Part shown: piece by piece, positions 1 through 7,588 of the stretch
Layout of the letters: the number at the start of each line of letters is the position of its first letter
Numbering within the stretch: position 1 is the first letter of the stretch
Assembly: GCA_012271125.1 (NCBI GenBank)
Contig: JAAXHB010000048.1
Span: 1 to 23,442, forward strand
DNA: 23,442 nucleotides
Reading direction: 5' to 3'
Source: Actinomycetota bacterium
GTDB lineage: Bacteria > Actinomycetota > Acidimicrobiia > Acidimicrobiales > Aldehydirespiratoraceae
The notes under the pieces: generated by a model
The model's input: the letters and a program-made list of their open reading frames with translations, nothing else
What the model was told of the DNA's origin: nothing
Database searches by the model: none
Position numbers and translations under genes: made by a program

Positions 1-454
1 GTGGATGACCATGCGGATAGGCAGTAACGCCAATCGTTTCCAACCCATGGTCGCATTTCAAAAAGTCTTCCAAGAAGGCAACAGCATCAAAATAAGCACC
101 TGGCGGGTCGGCGTCGCCGCCTACAAGAAACATTGTCTTGATGTTGGCGGAACGCATCCAGGAAGCCAGACGAGCCGGATCGTCGGTGGTTTCGACCATG
201 CGAGCCGAAATGTGTGGCACGCCACGATGACCCATGCCTAACACGTTTTCAGTTATGTCACAGGTTGCCTGCTGCCCCTTGGCAGGTGACGCCGTTACCG
301 ACACCCGCGAGTTGGGCGGCAAAGCGTCAATGGCAGCGTCGAGGCTTTTTAGCGGGATGACCTCAAAGGTCAAATCCGCGATCAGCTTCTGTCGATATGC
401 GCGACCTTCAGGCGTTTCAGATTGTCGTTTCTTGGAACCAAAAAGTTTGAGCAT
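1..454 (-). CDS. Methylenetetrahydrofolate reductase homologue (MetF-like), 3' part outside the window
   Basis: The leftward frame from 454 gives 151 residues before the window edge. It fits the MTHFR TIM-barrel family: 'FEVIP' near the start aligns with the FE(F)FPP strand that carries the catalytic Glu (here E31); 'VSVTASPAKG' and 'VPHISARM' follow; 'VGGDADPPG' aligns with the RGD-LPP segment whose Asp contacts FAD (here D114); 'VTAYPHGHP' matches the AAYPEVHP strand. By family it would reduce 5,10-methylene-THF to 5-methyl-THF in the cytoplasm with a flavin. I prefer the ATG at 454 because TAGGA lies 9 bases upstream; an ATG at 463 abuts that motif too closely. It starts about 38 bases after the fhs stop in the same direction, so co-transcription is likely. 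The protein is divergent from E. coli MetF and the C-terminus is unseen, so a specialised MTHFR-like role is possible. Confidence 0.82.
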   Translation of the reverse strand, partial: MLKLFGSKKRQSETPEGRAYRQKLIADLTFEVIPLKSLDAAIDALPPNSRVSVTASPAKGQQATCDITENVLGMGHRGVPHISARMVETTDDPARLASWMRSANIKTMFLVGGDADPPGAYFDAVAFLEDFLKCDHGLETIGVTAYPHGHP

Positions 455-492
455 CAGCGCCATTCCTAACAAGACCAGCCAACCGAGATCTA

Positions 493-2190
493 TTAACTGA
501 GGCCGACGATGTTGCCGTCGGAGTCAATATCAATGGACTTCGCCGCCGGCTCTTTGCCCAGACCGGGCATTGTGCGCATCTCGCCGCAGATCGGATACAC
601 GAAACCGGCACCAACTGAGGCTCGCACTTCACGCACCGGCAGCGTCCAGCCCGTCGGTGCTCCTTTGAGCGTCGGATCAGACGAAATCGACAGGTGCGTT
701 TTGGCGATACATACCGGCAGATGGCCGAAGCCGTTGTCGGTGAAGGTGGCGATTTGCTTGTTGGCGGCGTTGGAGTAGTCGACCCCGTCGGCACCGTAAA
801 CCTTGGTCGCTACAGCTTCGATTTTCTCTTTGATCGTGGCTTCATCGGGATAGAGCAGCTGGAACTGGCTCGGCTCCTTGGCGGCTTCTGCCACCGCCTC
901 GGCGAGCTCTAGAGCGCCGCGGCCACCGTCGGCGAAATGGGTAGACACAGCTGAGCGGGCACCGTATTCCTCAGCGATTTCACGCACTGCTGCCAAGTCA
1001 GCGGCGTGATCCTCAGGGAATGCGTTGATCGCTACCACAGGGGTGACGCCGTGCATCTTCATGTTCTCAAGCTGCTTGCGCAGGTTGTCGCCGCCGGTGT
1101 GAACCTCCTCAGGGTTCTCGGCGAGGATCGCCTCGGGCAGCTCCTTACCGGCGACGATCTTGTGCTTGCCCGAATGCGCCTTGAGGCCACGCACTGTCGC
1201 CACGAGCACCGCAGCGTCAGGTGCGAGACCGGAGTTGCGGCACTTGATGTTGAAGAACCGCTCGGCACCCATGTCGGCACCGAAACCGGCTTCTGTCAAC
1301 AAGAAATCGCTGGTGCGAATGCCGACCTGATCAGCAACGATGGATGAGTGCCCGGTGGCGATGTTGCCGAAAGGTCCGGCGTGGACTAGAGCAGGGGTGT
1401 TCTCCAATGTCTGCAACAGGTTCGGCTTGACGGCTTCACGCATGATGACCGCCATCGAGCCGGCCACGCCGATGTCTTCAGCGGTGACAGGAGTGCCGGC
1501 CTTGGTGTAGCCAACGACCATGCGTCCGAAACGTTCCCGCAGGTCGTGCAAGCCAGTGCATAGAGCCAGCGCCGCCATGACCTCCGACGCAGCGGTGATG
1601 TCAAAGCCGGACTCACGGGGGATGCCGTCGAGACGTCCGCCGAGGCCGAGGGTGATGTTGCGCAGCGCACGGTCGTTCATGTCGATGGCACGCCGCCAGG
1701 TGATGTTGTGCAGGTCGAGTCCCATGTCGTTGCCGTGAAAAAGATGCGAGTCAACCATCGCCGCGCACATGTTGTGGGCTGCGGTTACGGCGTGCATATC
1801 GCCGGTGAAATGCAAGTTGAACAGCTCCATCGGCACGACCTGGCTGTAGCCGCCGCCGGCAGCGCCGCCTTTGATGCCAAAGGTCGGGCCCATCGACGGT
1901 TGGCGGATCGCAATCGTGGCTGAGCGTCCGATGTGTTGGAACGCCTGGCCGAGCCCGACGGTGGTGGTGGTCTTGCCCTCACCGAACGGCGTCGGCGTGA
2001 TCGCAGACACGATCACATAGCGAGCCTTGGGGCGATCCGCCATGGCTTCAATCGCGTCGAGGCTTACCTTGGCGGCACCCCTGCCATATGGCTCGAGTGC
2101 GTCGGCGGGGATGCCGGCCATCTCGGCGATTTCGGCGAGCGGGCGCAGCGTCGCCTTGGAGGCGATCTCTAGATCAGTGGGAAACGGCAT
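493..2190 (-). CDS. fhs: Formate-tetrahydrofolate ligase (10-formyl-THF synthetase)
   Basis: 565 residues, normal for the family (about 555-560). Joins formate to tetrahydrofolate with ATP, giving 10-formyl-THF; the reverse direction yields ATP and formate from formyl-THF. Visible signatures: the P-loop 'TPFGEGKTTTTVGLGQA' near residue 66, 'RQPSMGPTFGIKGGAAGGG', 'NLHFTGDMHAV', and the C-terminal 'CGEMRTMPGLGKEPAA'. The start is supported by GAAAGGG 6 bases before the ATG. The MTHFR homologue follows after about 38 bases, and the demethylase operon diverges from it across a 232-bp control region, so it probably handles C1 units released by that demethylase. In an aerobe oxidising methyl groups the formate-releasing, ATP-forming direction is a reasonable guess, though the sequence does not settle direction. 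Confidence 0.97.
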   Translation of the reverse strand: MPFPTDLEIASKATLRPLAEIAEMAGIPADALEPYGRGAAKVSLDAIEAMADRPKARYVIVSAITPTPFGEGKTTTTVGLGQAFQHIGRSATIAIRQPSMGPTFGIKGGAAGGGYSQVVPMELFNLHFTGDMHAVTAAHNMCAAMVDSHLFHGNDMGLDLHNITWRRAIDMNDRALRNITLGLGGRLDGIPRESGFDITAASEVMAALALCTGLHDLRERFGRMVVGYTKAGTPVTAEDIGVAGSMAVIMREAVKPNLLQTLENTPALVHAGPFGNIATGHSSIVADQVGIRTSDFLLTEAGFGADMGAERFFNIKCRNSGLAPDAAVLVATVRGLKAHSGKHKIVAGKELPEAILAENPEEVHTGGDNLRKQLENMKMHGVTPVVAINAFPEDHAADLAAVREIAEEYGARSAVSTHFADGGRGALELAEAVAEAAKEPSQFQLLYPDEATIKEKIEAVATKVYGADGVDYSNAANKQIATFTDNGFGHLPVCIAKTHLSISSDPTLKGAPTGWTLPVREVRASVGAGFVYPICGEMRTMPGLGKEPAAKSIDIDSDGNIVGLS

Positions 2191-2230
2191 CGGTGCCCTT
2201 TCAGGATTGATGGTTGGTCTTGAACATTGA

Positions 2231-2254
2231 CGACAACATTGTCGACAACATTGT
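2231..2254. repeat. 12-bp tandem repeat of palindromic units
   Basis: Two exact copies of CGACAACATTGT (2231-2242 and 2243-2254). Each contains GACAA-CA-TTGTC symmetry once the next CGA is included, and the junction forms the perfect palindrome TTGTCGACAA (2239-2248). It sits close to the fhs start, where an operator would be expected. It could equally be a slippage duplication of one operator. Confidence 0.75.
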
Positions 2255-2271
2255 CGATGACGTCGTCATCG
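2255..2271. promoter_or_regulatory. 17-bp perfect palindrome, candidate operator
   Basis: CGATGACG-T-CGTCATCG is an 8+1+8 perfect inverted repeat directly abutting the 12-bp tandem repeat, about 65 bp upstream of fhs. Its length and odd centre fit a dimeric helix-turn-helix regulator. The regulator is not identifiable from the sequence; a GntR or TetR type would fit the geometry equally well. Confidence 0.5.
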
Positions 2272-2391
2272 GCTCGAGACTTCTCGAGATGTCGGTGTCG
2301 TCAATGGATGGACGTTGGCTGTTCGGCTCAAATGGGTCAACGTCCCCACCACTCTTGGCGCACCAAGGCGGTAGCTTAGTTTTCCGCATTG

Positions 2392-2404
2392 TGGAACGGT
2401 TCCA
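2392..2404 (+). promoter_or_regulatory. IclR-like operator palindrome before the demethylase operon
   Basis: TGGAAC-G-GTTCCA is a perfect 13-bp palindrome, 18 bases before the start codon at 2423. IclR-family operators are often of the TGGAA..TTCCA type, and an IclR-family gene closes this operon at 6798-7538. A -10-like CATAAT (2403-2408) overlaps its right edge, which would suit repression by occlusion. I saw no second copy in symmetric form elsewhere in the window. The pairing with that regulator is inferred. Confidence 0.55.
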
Positions 2405-2422
2405 TAATCTACAGGAGGGCTA

Positions 2423-4948
2423 GTGAGCGAGTTTCCTTCACGCGCTAAGTGCGTGGTGATCGGTGCTGGAATTGTCGGCAATTGCCTGGTTGGGCATTTG
2501 ACGAAACTGGGTTGGCGTGACCTGGTGTTGCTGGACAAAGGGCCGTTGCCAAACCCGGGCGGCTCCACCGGACACGCTTCGAATTTCATCTTCCCGGTGG
2601 ATCACAACAAGGAAATGTGCCTGCTCGGTGAGCAGAGCGCAAATCAATACCGAGACATGGGGCTGTCGGTGGATTCTGGCGGCATCGAGGTGGCTCGCAC
2701 GCAAGAACGCATGGACGAGCTAGCGCGGCGCATGACCTCGGCCAAAGCTTGGGGCGTTGAGGCGCACATGTTGACCCCTGATGAGGTCGCCGAGCATGTG
2801 CCGTTCATTAACACTGACGTCATCTTGGGCGGCTTCTACTGCCCAACGGTGTCGGTGGTCGATTCGCTAGAGACAGGCACGGTGATGCGAAAGGTCGCCG
2901 TGGCTGAAGGTTGCCAAGTGTTCGCCAACACCGAAGTGCTGGATTTGCTGGTTGACGACGTCGCCGGCGGACGGCAGGTGACCGGTGTTGTCACCGACAA
3001 GGGCACCATCGAAGCCGAATACGTGGTGATTGCTTGCGGGGTTTGGTCGAACCGGATTGCGAACATGGCCGACGCTTTCATTCCGCTGGTGCCGGCGGTT
3101 CATCAGATGGCCGACGTCGGCCCGATTGACGTGTTAGCGGAGACGAACAACGAGATCGGCTATCCGATTGTGCGTGACATGGACACGTTCTGTTATGAAC
3201 GACAGTCGGCTGGGTCGATGGAGGTCGGCTCATATGGGCATCGTCCGATCCTGCATCACCCCGATGAGATTCCATCCAACGACGAGGCTGCGCTGTCACC
3301 TACGGAGATGCCATTCACGGCGGAGGATTTCGACGAACAGATGGAGCAGGCCATCGAGTTGATGGACATGCTCGGTGACGCTGAGATCAAATATGCGATC
3401 AACGGGTTGTTGTCGTTGACACCTGATGCGATGCCGTGTCTCGGCGAGGTTCCTGAGGTGCGCAACCTTTGGTCGGCGGCGGCGGTTTGGGTCAAAGAAG
3501 GTCCAGGCATGGCACAGGTCGTTGCCGAGTGGATGACCTACGGCTATCCCCGCGTGATCGACGTTCATGGTGCCGACATTGCCCGCTTTTATCCAGAGGA
3601 GCTGCCCGATTCGCACATTTGGGCACGTGCCGATGAGCATTTCAACAAGACCTATGGGATCGTTCACCCTGCTGAGCAATGGGAAAGCGAACGCAACCTG
3701 CGGGTCAGCCCTTACTTCTCACGCCAGCAGGATTTGAAGGCGGAGTTTTTCCAGGCTCGGGTTTGGGAACGTCCGCAGTGGTATGAATCGAACGCGGATT
3801 TGGTGCAGCGTTACGGCGTTGAGGGTCGTGAGGTTGAATGGGACGCCCGCTGGTGGAGTCCGATCACTATTGCTGAGCACTTGAACCTGCGGGAGAACTG
3901 CGGGCTCGTTGACCTGAGCGCGTTCCAGATTTATGAACTGTCCGGGCCGGGCGCGGTTGCCTACGCCGACCGGCTAGCGGTCAACAAATGCGACGTCGAT
4001 GTGGGGCGTTCCATATATACGCCTTGGCTGACCCCCGACGGCGGCTTCCATTCGGACTTGACGATGATGCGCCTTGGTGAGGATCGCATGCGCATCGTCA
4101 CCGGCGTGTTCGACGGCGGACGTGACGAGTTCTGGACACGGCGACACATGCCAACCGACGGCTCTGTCACCTTTGAAAATGTGACAGATCGCTGGACGAC
4201 GTTGGGCTTGTGGGGGCCGAACGCTCCAGCCGTGTTGGGCGCGGTGTGCGATCATGACTTGTCTCAGGACGGTTCGCCTTATGGTTGGCTGACGCCGGTG
4301 ACACTGAACTGTGGCGGCTCAGCAGTTGAGGCGACGTTGTTTCGTATTTCATATGTTGGCGACACCGGCTGGGAGATTTACGCCGCCTGGGACGACGGCC
4401 CTGCGATCTGGGACGCCTTGATGGCCGCCGGTGCCGACTTCGGACTGCGTGCCACCGGCGGCGGCGTGTATGGCACTTCCGGTCGGGTTGAAAAGGGTTA
4501 TCGCCTGATGGGTGCCGAGCTTGAAAGCGAGTACAACCCGCTTGAGGCTGGTCTGGCACGTCCGAAAGTCAAGGCTGCTGATTTCATCGGCAAAGAGGCA
4601 TATGTGGCGGCACGGGAGGCGGGTGCGCCGGAGGTGTCAATGTGCACGCTGACCGTTGAATCGTTGATGGATTCGGCTGGTCGTAAGCGTTACATGCAAG
4701 GCGGCAACGAGCCACTGTTGACCACTGATGGCGAGCGGATCGTGGATTCGCACGGACGGATTTCGCGGGTGACGACTGCAGGTCCGGGACCATCTATTGG
4801 CAAGCATCTGCTAATGGGTTATTTGCCCGCTGAGCTGGCTGTGCCGGGGACAGATTTGCAGGTCATGTATATGAATGAGCTGTTTCCGGTGAAGGTGGCG
4901 TCAACAGGTGCGGTGTTTGATCCCGACGACAGTCGCATGCGCGCCTAA
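2423..4948 (+). CDS. Dimethylglycine/sarcosine dehydrogenase-like FAD protein fused to a GcvT domain
   Basis: 841 residues. Domain order: N-terminal DAO-type FAD domain with Rossmann motif G-A-G-I-V-G (14-19), a middle FAO domain (about 370-430), and a C-terminal aminomethyltransferase (GcvT) domain from about 440. 'GGSTGHASNF' places His51 where dimethylglycine dehydrogenase carries its covalently bound FAD. In the GcvT part, D545 in 'HSDLT' fits the catalytic Asp of that family, and 'YVGDTGWEIY' and 'EYNPLEAGLARPK' are typical. By family it oxidises an N-methyl group and transfers it to THF as 5,10-methylene-THF. Start GTG is preceded by AGGAGGG. etfB and etfA follow with 1-nt overlaps, so ETF is the likely electron acceptor. 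The substrate (dimethylglycine, sarcosine or another N-methyl amine) cannot be fixed from sequence. Confidence 0.88.
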   Translation: MSEFPSRAKCVVIGAGIVGNCLVGHLTKLGWRDLVLLDKGPLPNPGGSTGHASNFIFPVDHNKEMCLLGEQSANQYRDMGLSVDSGGIEVARTQERMDELARRMTSAKAWGVEAHMLTPDEVAEHVPFINTDVILGGFYCPTVSVVDSLETGTVMRKVAVAEGCQVFANTEVLDLLVDDVAGGRQVTGVVTDKGTIEAEYVVIACGVWSNRIANMADAFIPLVPAVHQMADVGPIDVLAETNNEIGYPIVRDMDTFCYERQSAGSMEVGSYGHRPILHHPDEIPSNDEAALSPTEMPFTAEDFDEQMEQAIELMDMLGDAEIKYAINGLLSLTPDAMPCLGEVPEVRNLWSAAAVWVKEGPGMAQVVAEWMTYGYPRVIDVHGADIARFYPEELPDSHIWARADEHFNKTYGIVHPAEQWESERNLRVSPYFSRQQDLKAEFFQARVWERPQWYESNADLVQRYGVEGREVEWDARWWSPITIAEHLNLRENCGLVDLSAFQIYELSGPGAVAYADRLAVNKCDVDVGRSIYTPWLTPDGGFHSDLTMMRLGEDRMRIVTGVFDGGRDEFWTRRHMPTDGSVTFENVTDRWTTLGLWGPNAPAVLGAVCDHDLSQDGSPYGWLTPVTLNCGGSAVEATLFRISYVGDTGWEIYAAWDDGPAIWDALMAAGADFGLRATGGGVYGTSGRVEKGYRLMGAELESEYNPLEAGLARPKVKAADFIGKEAYVAAREAGAPEVSMCTLTVESLMDSAGRKRYMQGGNEPLLTTDGERIVDSHGRISRVTTAGPGPSIGKHLLMGYLPAELAVPGTDLQVMYMNELFPVKVASTGAVFDPDDSRMRA

Positions 4949-5760
4949 TGCGGATTTTGTGTTGCGTTAAACGTGTGCCCGCTCCGGGGGCGAAAATCAA
5001 TGTCACCGACGACGGCTTATCCGTAGACGCAGCCCATCTCGGTTTCACTACCAGCCCGCACGAAGAATGCGCCGTTGAGGAAGCCGTTCAAATCACCGAA
5101 CGCCTCGGCGGCGAAGTCACAGTTTTGACTATCGGTGTGAATGACGCCGAGGAGCAGCTGCGCTACGCCGCTTCGGTCGGTGCCCATCATGGTGTGCTGA
5201 TCCCAACCGATGGTTCGCCTTGGGATCCGCAACGCACCGCCAAGGTCATCACCGCCGCGGTTGAAGCGTTGGAGGCTGAAGGCGGCGTGTTTGATCTGAT
5301 TTTGTTCGGCAACGAGTCAGCAGATTCGGGCGGATTTCAGGTCGGAGTGCGGGTGTCTCATGCGCTCGGGCGTGCCATTGTCAACGGCATCAAAGGCATC
5401 GACTTTGATGATGACGGCAGCGACAGCGACGACAATGGCACCGACGCCACGAGCGCCGGTGCGAAGATCAAAGCGAAACGTGAAATTGACGGCGGCTTTG
5501 AGGTGTATGAACTGACGTTGCCTGCAGCGCTTGGCGTGAAAGAAGGCATCAACTTGCCGCGCTATCCGACAATGCGCGGCCGTCTGGACTCGCGCAAACT
5601 AGAGGTGCGCACAATGGAACTCGACGCCGACGCTGGTGCTCAAGGTTTGGTGCGTTTGCATCGTCCTGCGGAGAAAGCATCAGAGACAGTGATCCTCGGA
5701 GAAGGCCCCGACGCAGCCGCCGCGGTAGTAGACGTGCTTGAAGAGCTGGGGGTCATGTGA
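4948..5760 (+). CDS. etfB: Electron transfer flavoprotein beta subunit
   Basis: 270 residues. Its start overlaps the stop of the demethylase by one base (TAATG), giving tight translational coupling. 'LCCVKRVPAPGAKI' at the N-terminus and 'GNESADSGGFQVGVRVSHALG' (about 121-141) are EtfB signatures. With EtfA it forms the soluble FAD/AMP heterodimer that carries electrons from flavin dehydrogenases to ETF:quinone oxidoreductase. The coupling points to a dedicated ETF for the upstream dehydrogenase. Odd point: residues 152-166 form an acidic Asp/Ser/Gly-rich insert ('DFDDDGSDSDDNGTD') between the strands that normally lie close together before 'REIDGGFEVYEL', making the protein slightly long for the family. 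Confidence 0.94.
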   Translation: MRILCCVKRVPAPGAKINVTDDGLSVDAAHLGFTTSPHEECAVEEAVQITERLGGEVTVLTIGVNDAEEQLRYAASVGAHHGVLIPTDGSPWDPQRTAKVITAAVEALEAEGGVFDLILFGNESADSGGFQVGVRVSHALGRAIVNGIKGIDFDDDGSDSDDNGTDATSAGAKIKAKREIDGGFEVYELTLPAALGVKEGINLPRYPTMRGRLDSRKLEVRTMELDADAGAQGLVRLHRPAEKASETVILGEGPDAAAAVVDVLEELGVM

Positions 5761-6734
5761 TGCTGCTTGTCGTCGTTGAACACAACGCAGGCACCATTAC
5801 CGAGCCCGGTCTTGAAGCTCTGACATTTGGTCGTGGTTTTGCCTCCAAGTTGGGTGTTGATATGTCAGCTGTCCTTATTGGCGCAGCCGACGACTCAGCA
5901 GCGTCAACGGCTGGACAATACGGCGCTAACGAAGTCGTAGTTGCCGAGAATGCACTGCTTGAGAACTTTGGCCCCGAAGCCTGGGGCGAGGCGATAGCTC
6001 AACTCGTGGCGAAGCTGTCACCACGGGCGATGCTGGCATGTGGCAGCGAACGCGGTAATGAGGTAATGGCTCAAGCCGCAGCTCGTATGAATATGCCCTT
6101 TGTTGCCAACTGCGCCGACATCACCCCCGGCGACGGGGGCAACTGGACTATGACACGAATCCAATGGGGCGGGTCGCTATTAGAAGACGCCACCTTGACC
6201 GCAGATGTCGCCCTTGTCACCTGCGGACTGCATGTGATCGCATCTGAGCCAGCGTCGTCGCCGACATCGCCGTCAACAACTGCGGTAGCTGTTGACATTC
6301 CCGCAGAGTTAGCACGCACAATTCCGGTAGATCGGGTCGTTCAAAGCGCCGGTGTTACCTTGCCAACCGCACCCGTTGTCGTCGGCGGCGGTCGAGGCGT
6401 CGGCTCCGAAGAAGGATTTGCCGTCCTAGAGGAACTAGCAGAGCTGCTCGGCGGGCGTGTCGGCTGCTCCCGAGCTGTCACCAACAACGGCTGGCGTCCA
6501 CATTCGGATCAAGTCGGCCAAACCGGTACTCGCATTGCGCCTGAGATTTATATAGCGTCGGGAATTTCCGGGGCGATTCAGCATTGGGTCGGAGCGATGG
6601 GTTCCAAGCACATTTTGGCGATCAACACCGACCCTGAAGCGAACATGGTCACCAAAGCAAATTGGGCAGTGATCGGCGACCTTCATAAGGTGGTGCCTGC
6701 AATATCGGAGGAAATCCGCCGACGCCGCGGGTAA
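5760..6734 (+). CDS. etfA: Electron transfer flavoprotein alpha subunit
   Basis: About 324 residues from the ATG at 5760, which overlaps the etfB stop by one base (TGATG) with GGGGG a few bases upstream; a GTG at 5757 is the alternative start. The N-terminal half is the EtfA/B fold. The C-terminal FAD domain is clear: 'VGQTGTRIAPEIYIASGISGA' region, then 'IQHWVGAMGSKHILAINTD' and 'ANWAVIGDLHKVVPAI'. It binds the redox-active FAD of ETF. Its partners are EtfB directly upstream and, by context, the demethylase at 2423. No ETF:quinone oxidoreductase gene is in the window, so the membrane step must be encoded elsewhere. Confidence 0.95.
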   Translation: MLLVVVEHNAGTITEPGLEALTFGRGFASKLGVDMSAVLIGAADDSAASTAGQYGANEVVVAENALLENFGPEAWGEAIAQLVAKLSPRAMLACGSERGNEVMAQAAARMNMPFVANCADITPGDGGNWTMTRIQWGGSLLEDATLTADVALVTCGLHVIASEPASSPTSPSTTAVAVDIPAELARTIPVDRVVQSAGVTLPTAPVVVGGGRGVGSEEGFAVLEELAELLGGRVGCSRAVTNNGWRPHSDQVGQTGTRIAPEIYIASGISGAIQHWVGAMGSKHILAINTDPEANMVTKANWAVIGDLHKVVPAISEEIRRRRG

Positions 6735-6759
6735 AAGTTTTCGCAAGTCCCAACCATCG

Positions 6760-6787
6760 CACGTGGCGAGGTTGAACTAAACACGTG
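6760..6787. promoter_or_regulatory. Pair of CACGTG sites upstream of the IclR gene
   Basis: The 63-bp gap between etfA and the IclR gene holds two CACGTG hexamers (6760-6765 and 6782-6787) 22 bp apart centre to centre, about two helical turns. The spacing would place two dimers on one DNA face. It could be an operator for the regulator gene alone, or chance: CACGTG is short. Confidence 0.25.
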
Positions 6788-6797
6788 AGGTAGGGAA

Positions 6798-7538
6798 ATG
6801 TCTGTGCAAGTAATAAAGCGTTCGTTTTCGCTGCTTAGGTCGTTGGCGGCTGGCCCGCTTGGCGTGACCGAGCTAGCTGAGCGTTTGGAGCTGCCCAAGA
6901 GCACTGTGGCGCGGCTGTTGGCGTCGCTGGAAGCCGAGAATGTCGTCGTGCAAACCGAAGCCGGTGGTGAGTATCGGCTCGGACCGGGCTTGATCGAGAT
7001 CGCAGCGTCGGCAACACCTGGCCGCAACCTTGTCGCCGTGGCACGGCCTTGCCTGTTGGATTTAGCCAACGAGTTGGACGAGGTGGCTGGGTTGTCAGTG
7101 ATCGAAAAAGGGCAGGTGTACTACCTAGATCAGACCGAGTCGTCATCGAATATTCAGGTGCGGGACTGGACCGGCGAGTATGCGCCGTTGCATGCGGTTC
7201 CGTCGGGGTTGGTCATGCTTGCCTTTATGGGTGATGAGTACATCGAGAAGTATTTGTCCAAGCGGCTCAAGCGTTGCACGCCTTGGACAATGACCGACGC
7301 TGGCGAGTTGCGGGAGCGGCTCGAGCAGATCCGCAGTGTCGGATATTCGTGGGTTCATGAGGAGTTTGCGCTTGGTATCAACTCTGTCGCCGCTCGGGTT
7401 GAGGTGCCTGGCAATATCAGCGCTTCAATCCATGTCCACGGTCCGGCGTATCGCTTCCCTGACCCCGACCATCTCCACGATCACGGCATGGCCGTAGTCG
7501 CCGCCGCCAACCGTCTCACCGACCTCCTCTCCGACTAA
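6798..7538 (+). CDS. IclR-family transcriptional regulator
   Basis: 246 residues, standard IclR length (about 250). N-terminal winged helix-turn-helix: 'VTELAERLELPKSTVARLLASLE' at about 23-45, followed by the wing 'YRLGPGLIEIA'. The C-terminal effector domain begins near 75 and contains 'PLHAVPSGLVMLAFM' and 'GYSWVHEEFALGINSVAARV', both typical. GTAGGG precedes the ATG. It lies 63 bp after etfA in the same direction and may be the last gene of the operon or have its own promoter. Its likely target is the 13-bp palindrome at 2392-2404 in front of the operon; effector likely a methylated amine or downstream metabolite. Target and effector are inferred. Confidence 0.93.
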   Translation: MSVQVIKRSFSLLRSLAAGPLGVTELAERLELPKSTVARLLASLEAENVVVQTEAGGEYRLGPGLIEIAASATPGRNLVAVARPCLLDLANELDEVAGLSVIEKGQVYYLDQTESSSNIQVRDWTGEYAPLHAVPSGLVMLAFMGDEYIEKYLSKRLKRCTPWTMTDAGELRERLEQIRSVGYSWVHEEFALGINSVAARVEVPGNISASIHVHGPAYRFPDPDHLHDHGMAVVAAANRLTDLLSD

Positions 7539-7588
7539 CCCCCCTTGAGCAGGGTTTAGTGTCATAGCCCCCCTCTATCCTCACCCCC

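Larger units (their letters stand above)
2191..2422. promoter_or_regulatory. Divergent control region between fhs and the demethylase operon
   Basis: 232 bp separate two divergent gene starts. It holds a cluster of symmetric elements: a 12-bp tandem repeat whose units are imperfect palindromes (2231-2254), a 17-bp palindrome (2255-2271), two CTCGAG sites separated by ACTT (2273-2288), a small hairpin CTTGG-CGCA-CCAAG (about 2354-2367) and a 13-bp palindrome beside the rightward start (2392-2404). No convincing -35/-10 pair stands out for either direction. Short ORFs crossing the region on both strands look non-coding. The density of dyads suggests at least two DNA-binding regulators, or one with several sites. 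Confidence 0.6.

Noticed and set aside
5..500. Two rightward open frames opposite the left-edge gene
   Set aside because: The leftward frame has clear MTHFR family motifs; the rightward frames match nothing and are antisense shadows.
2201..2423. Short open frames on both strands across the fhs/demethylase control region (62-69 codons)
   Set aside because: They arise from the palindromic repeats, show low-complexity sequence (DDNIVDNIVDD; STMLSTMLSSM), lack ribosome sites and would overlap the operators.
7530..7560. Terminator after the IclR gene
   Set aside because: Only a weak CTAA-CCC / GGG-TTTAG pairing with a bulge and no T run; not enough to call.
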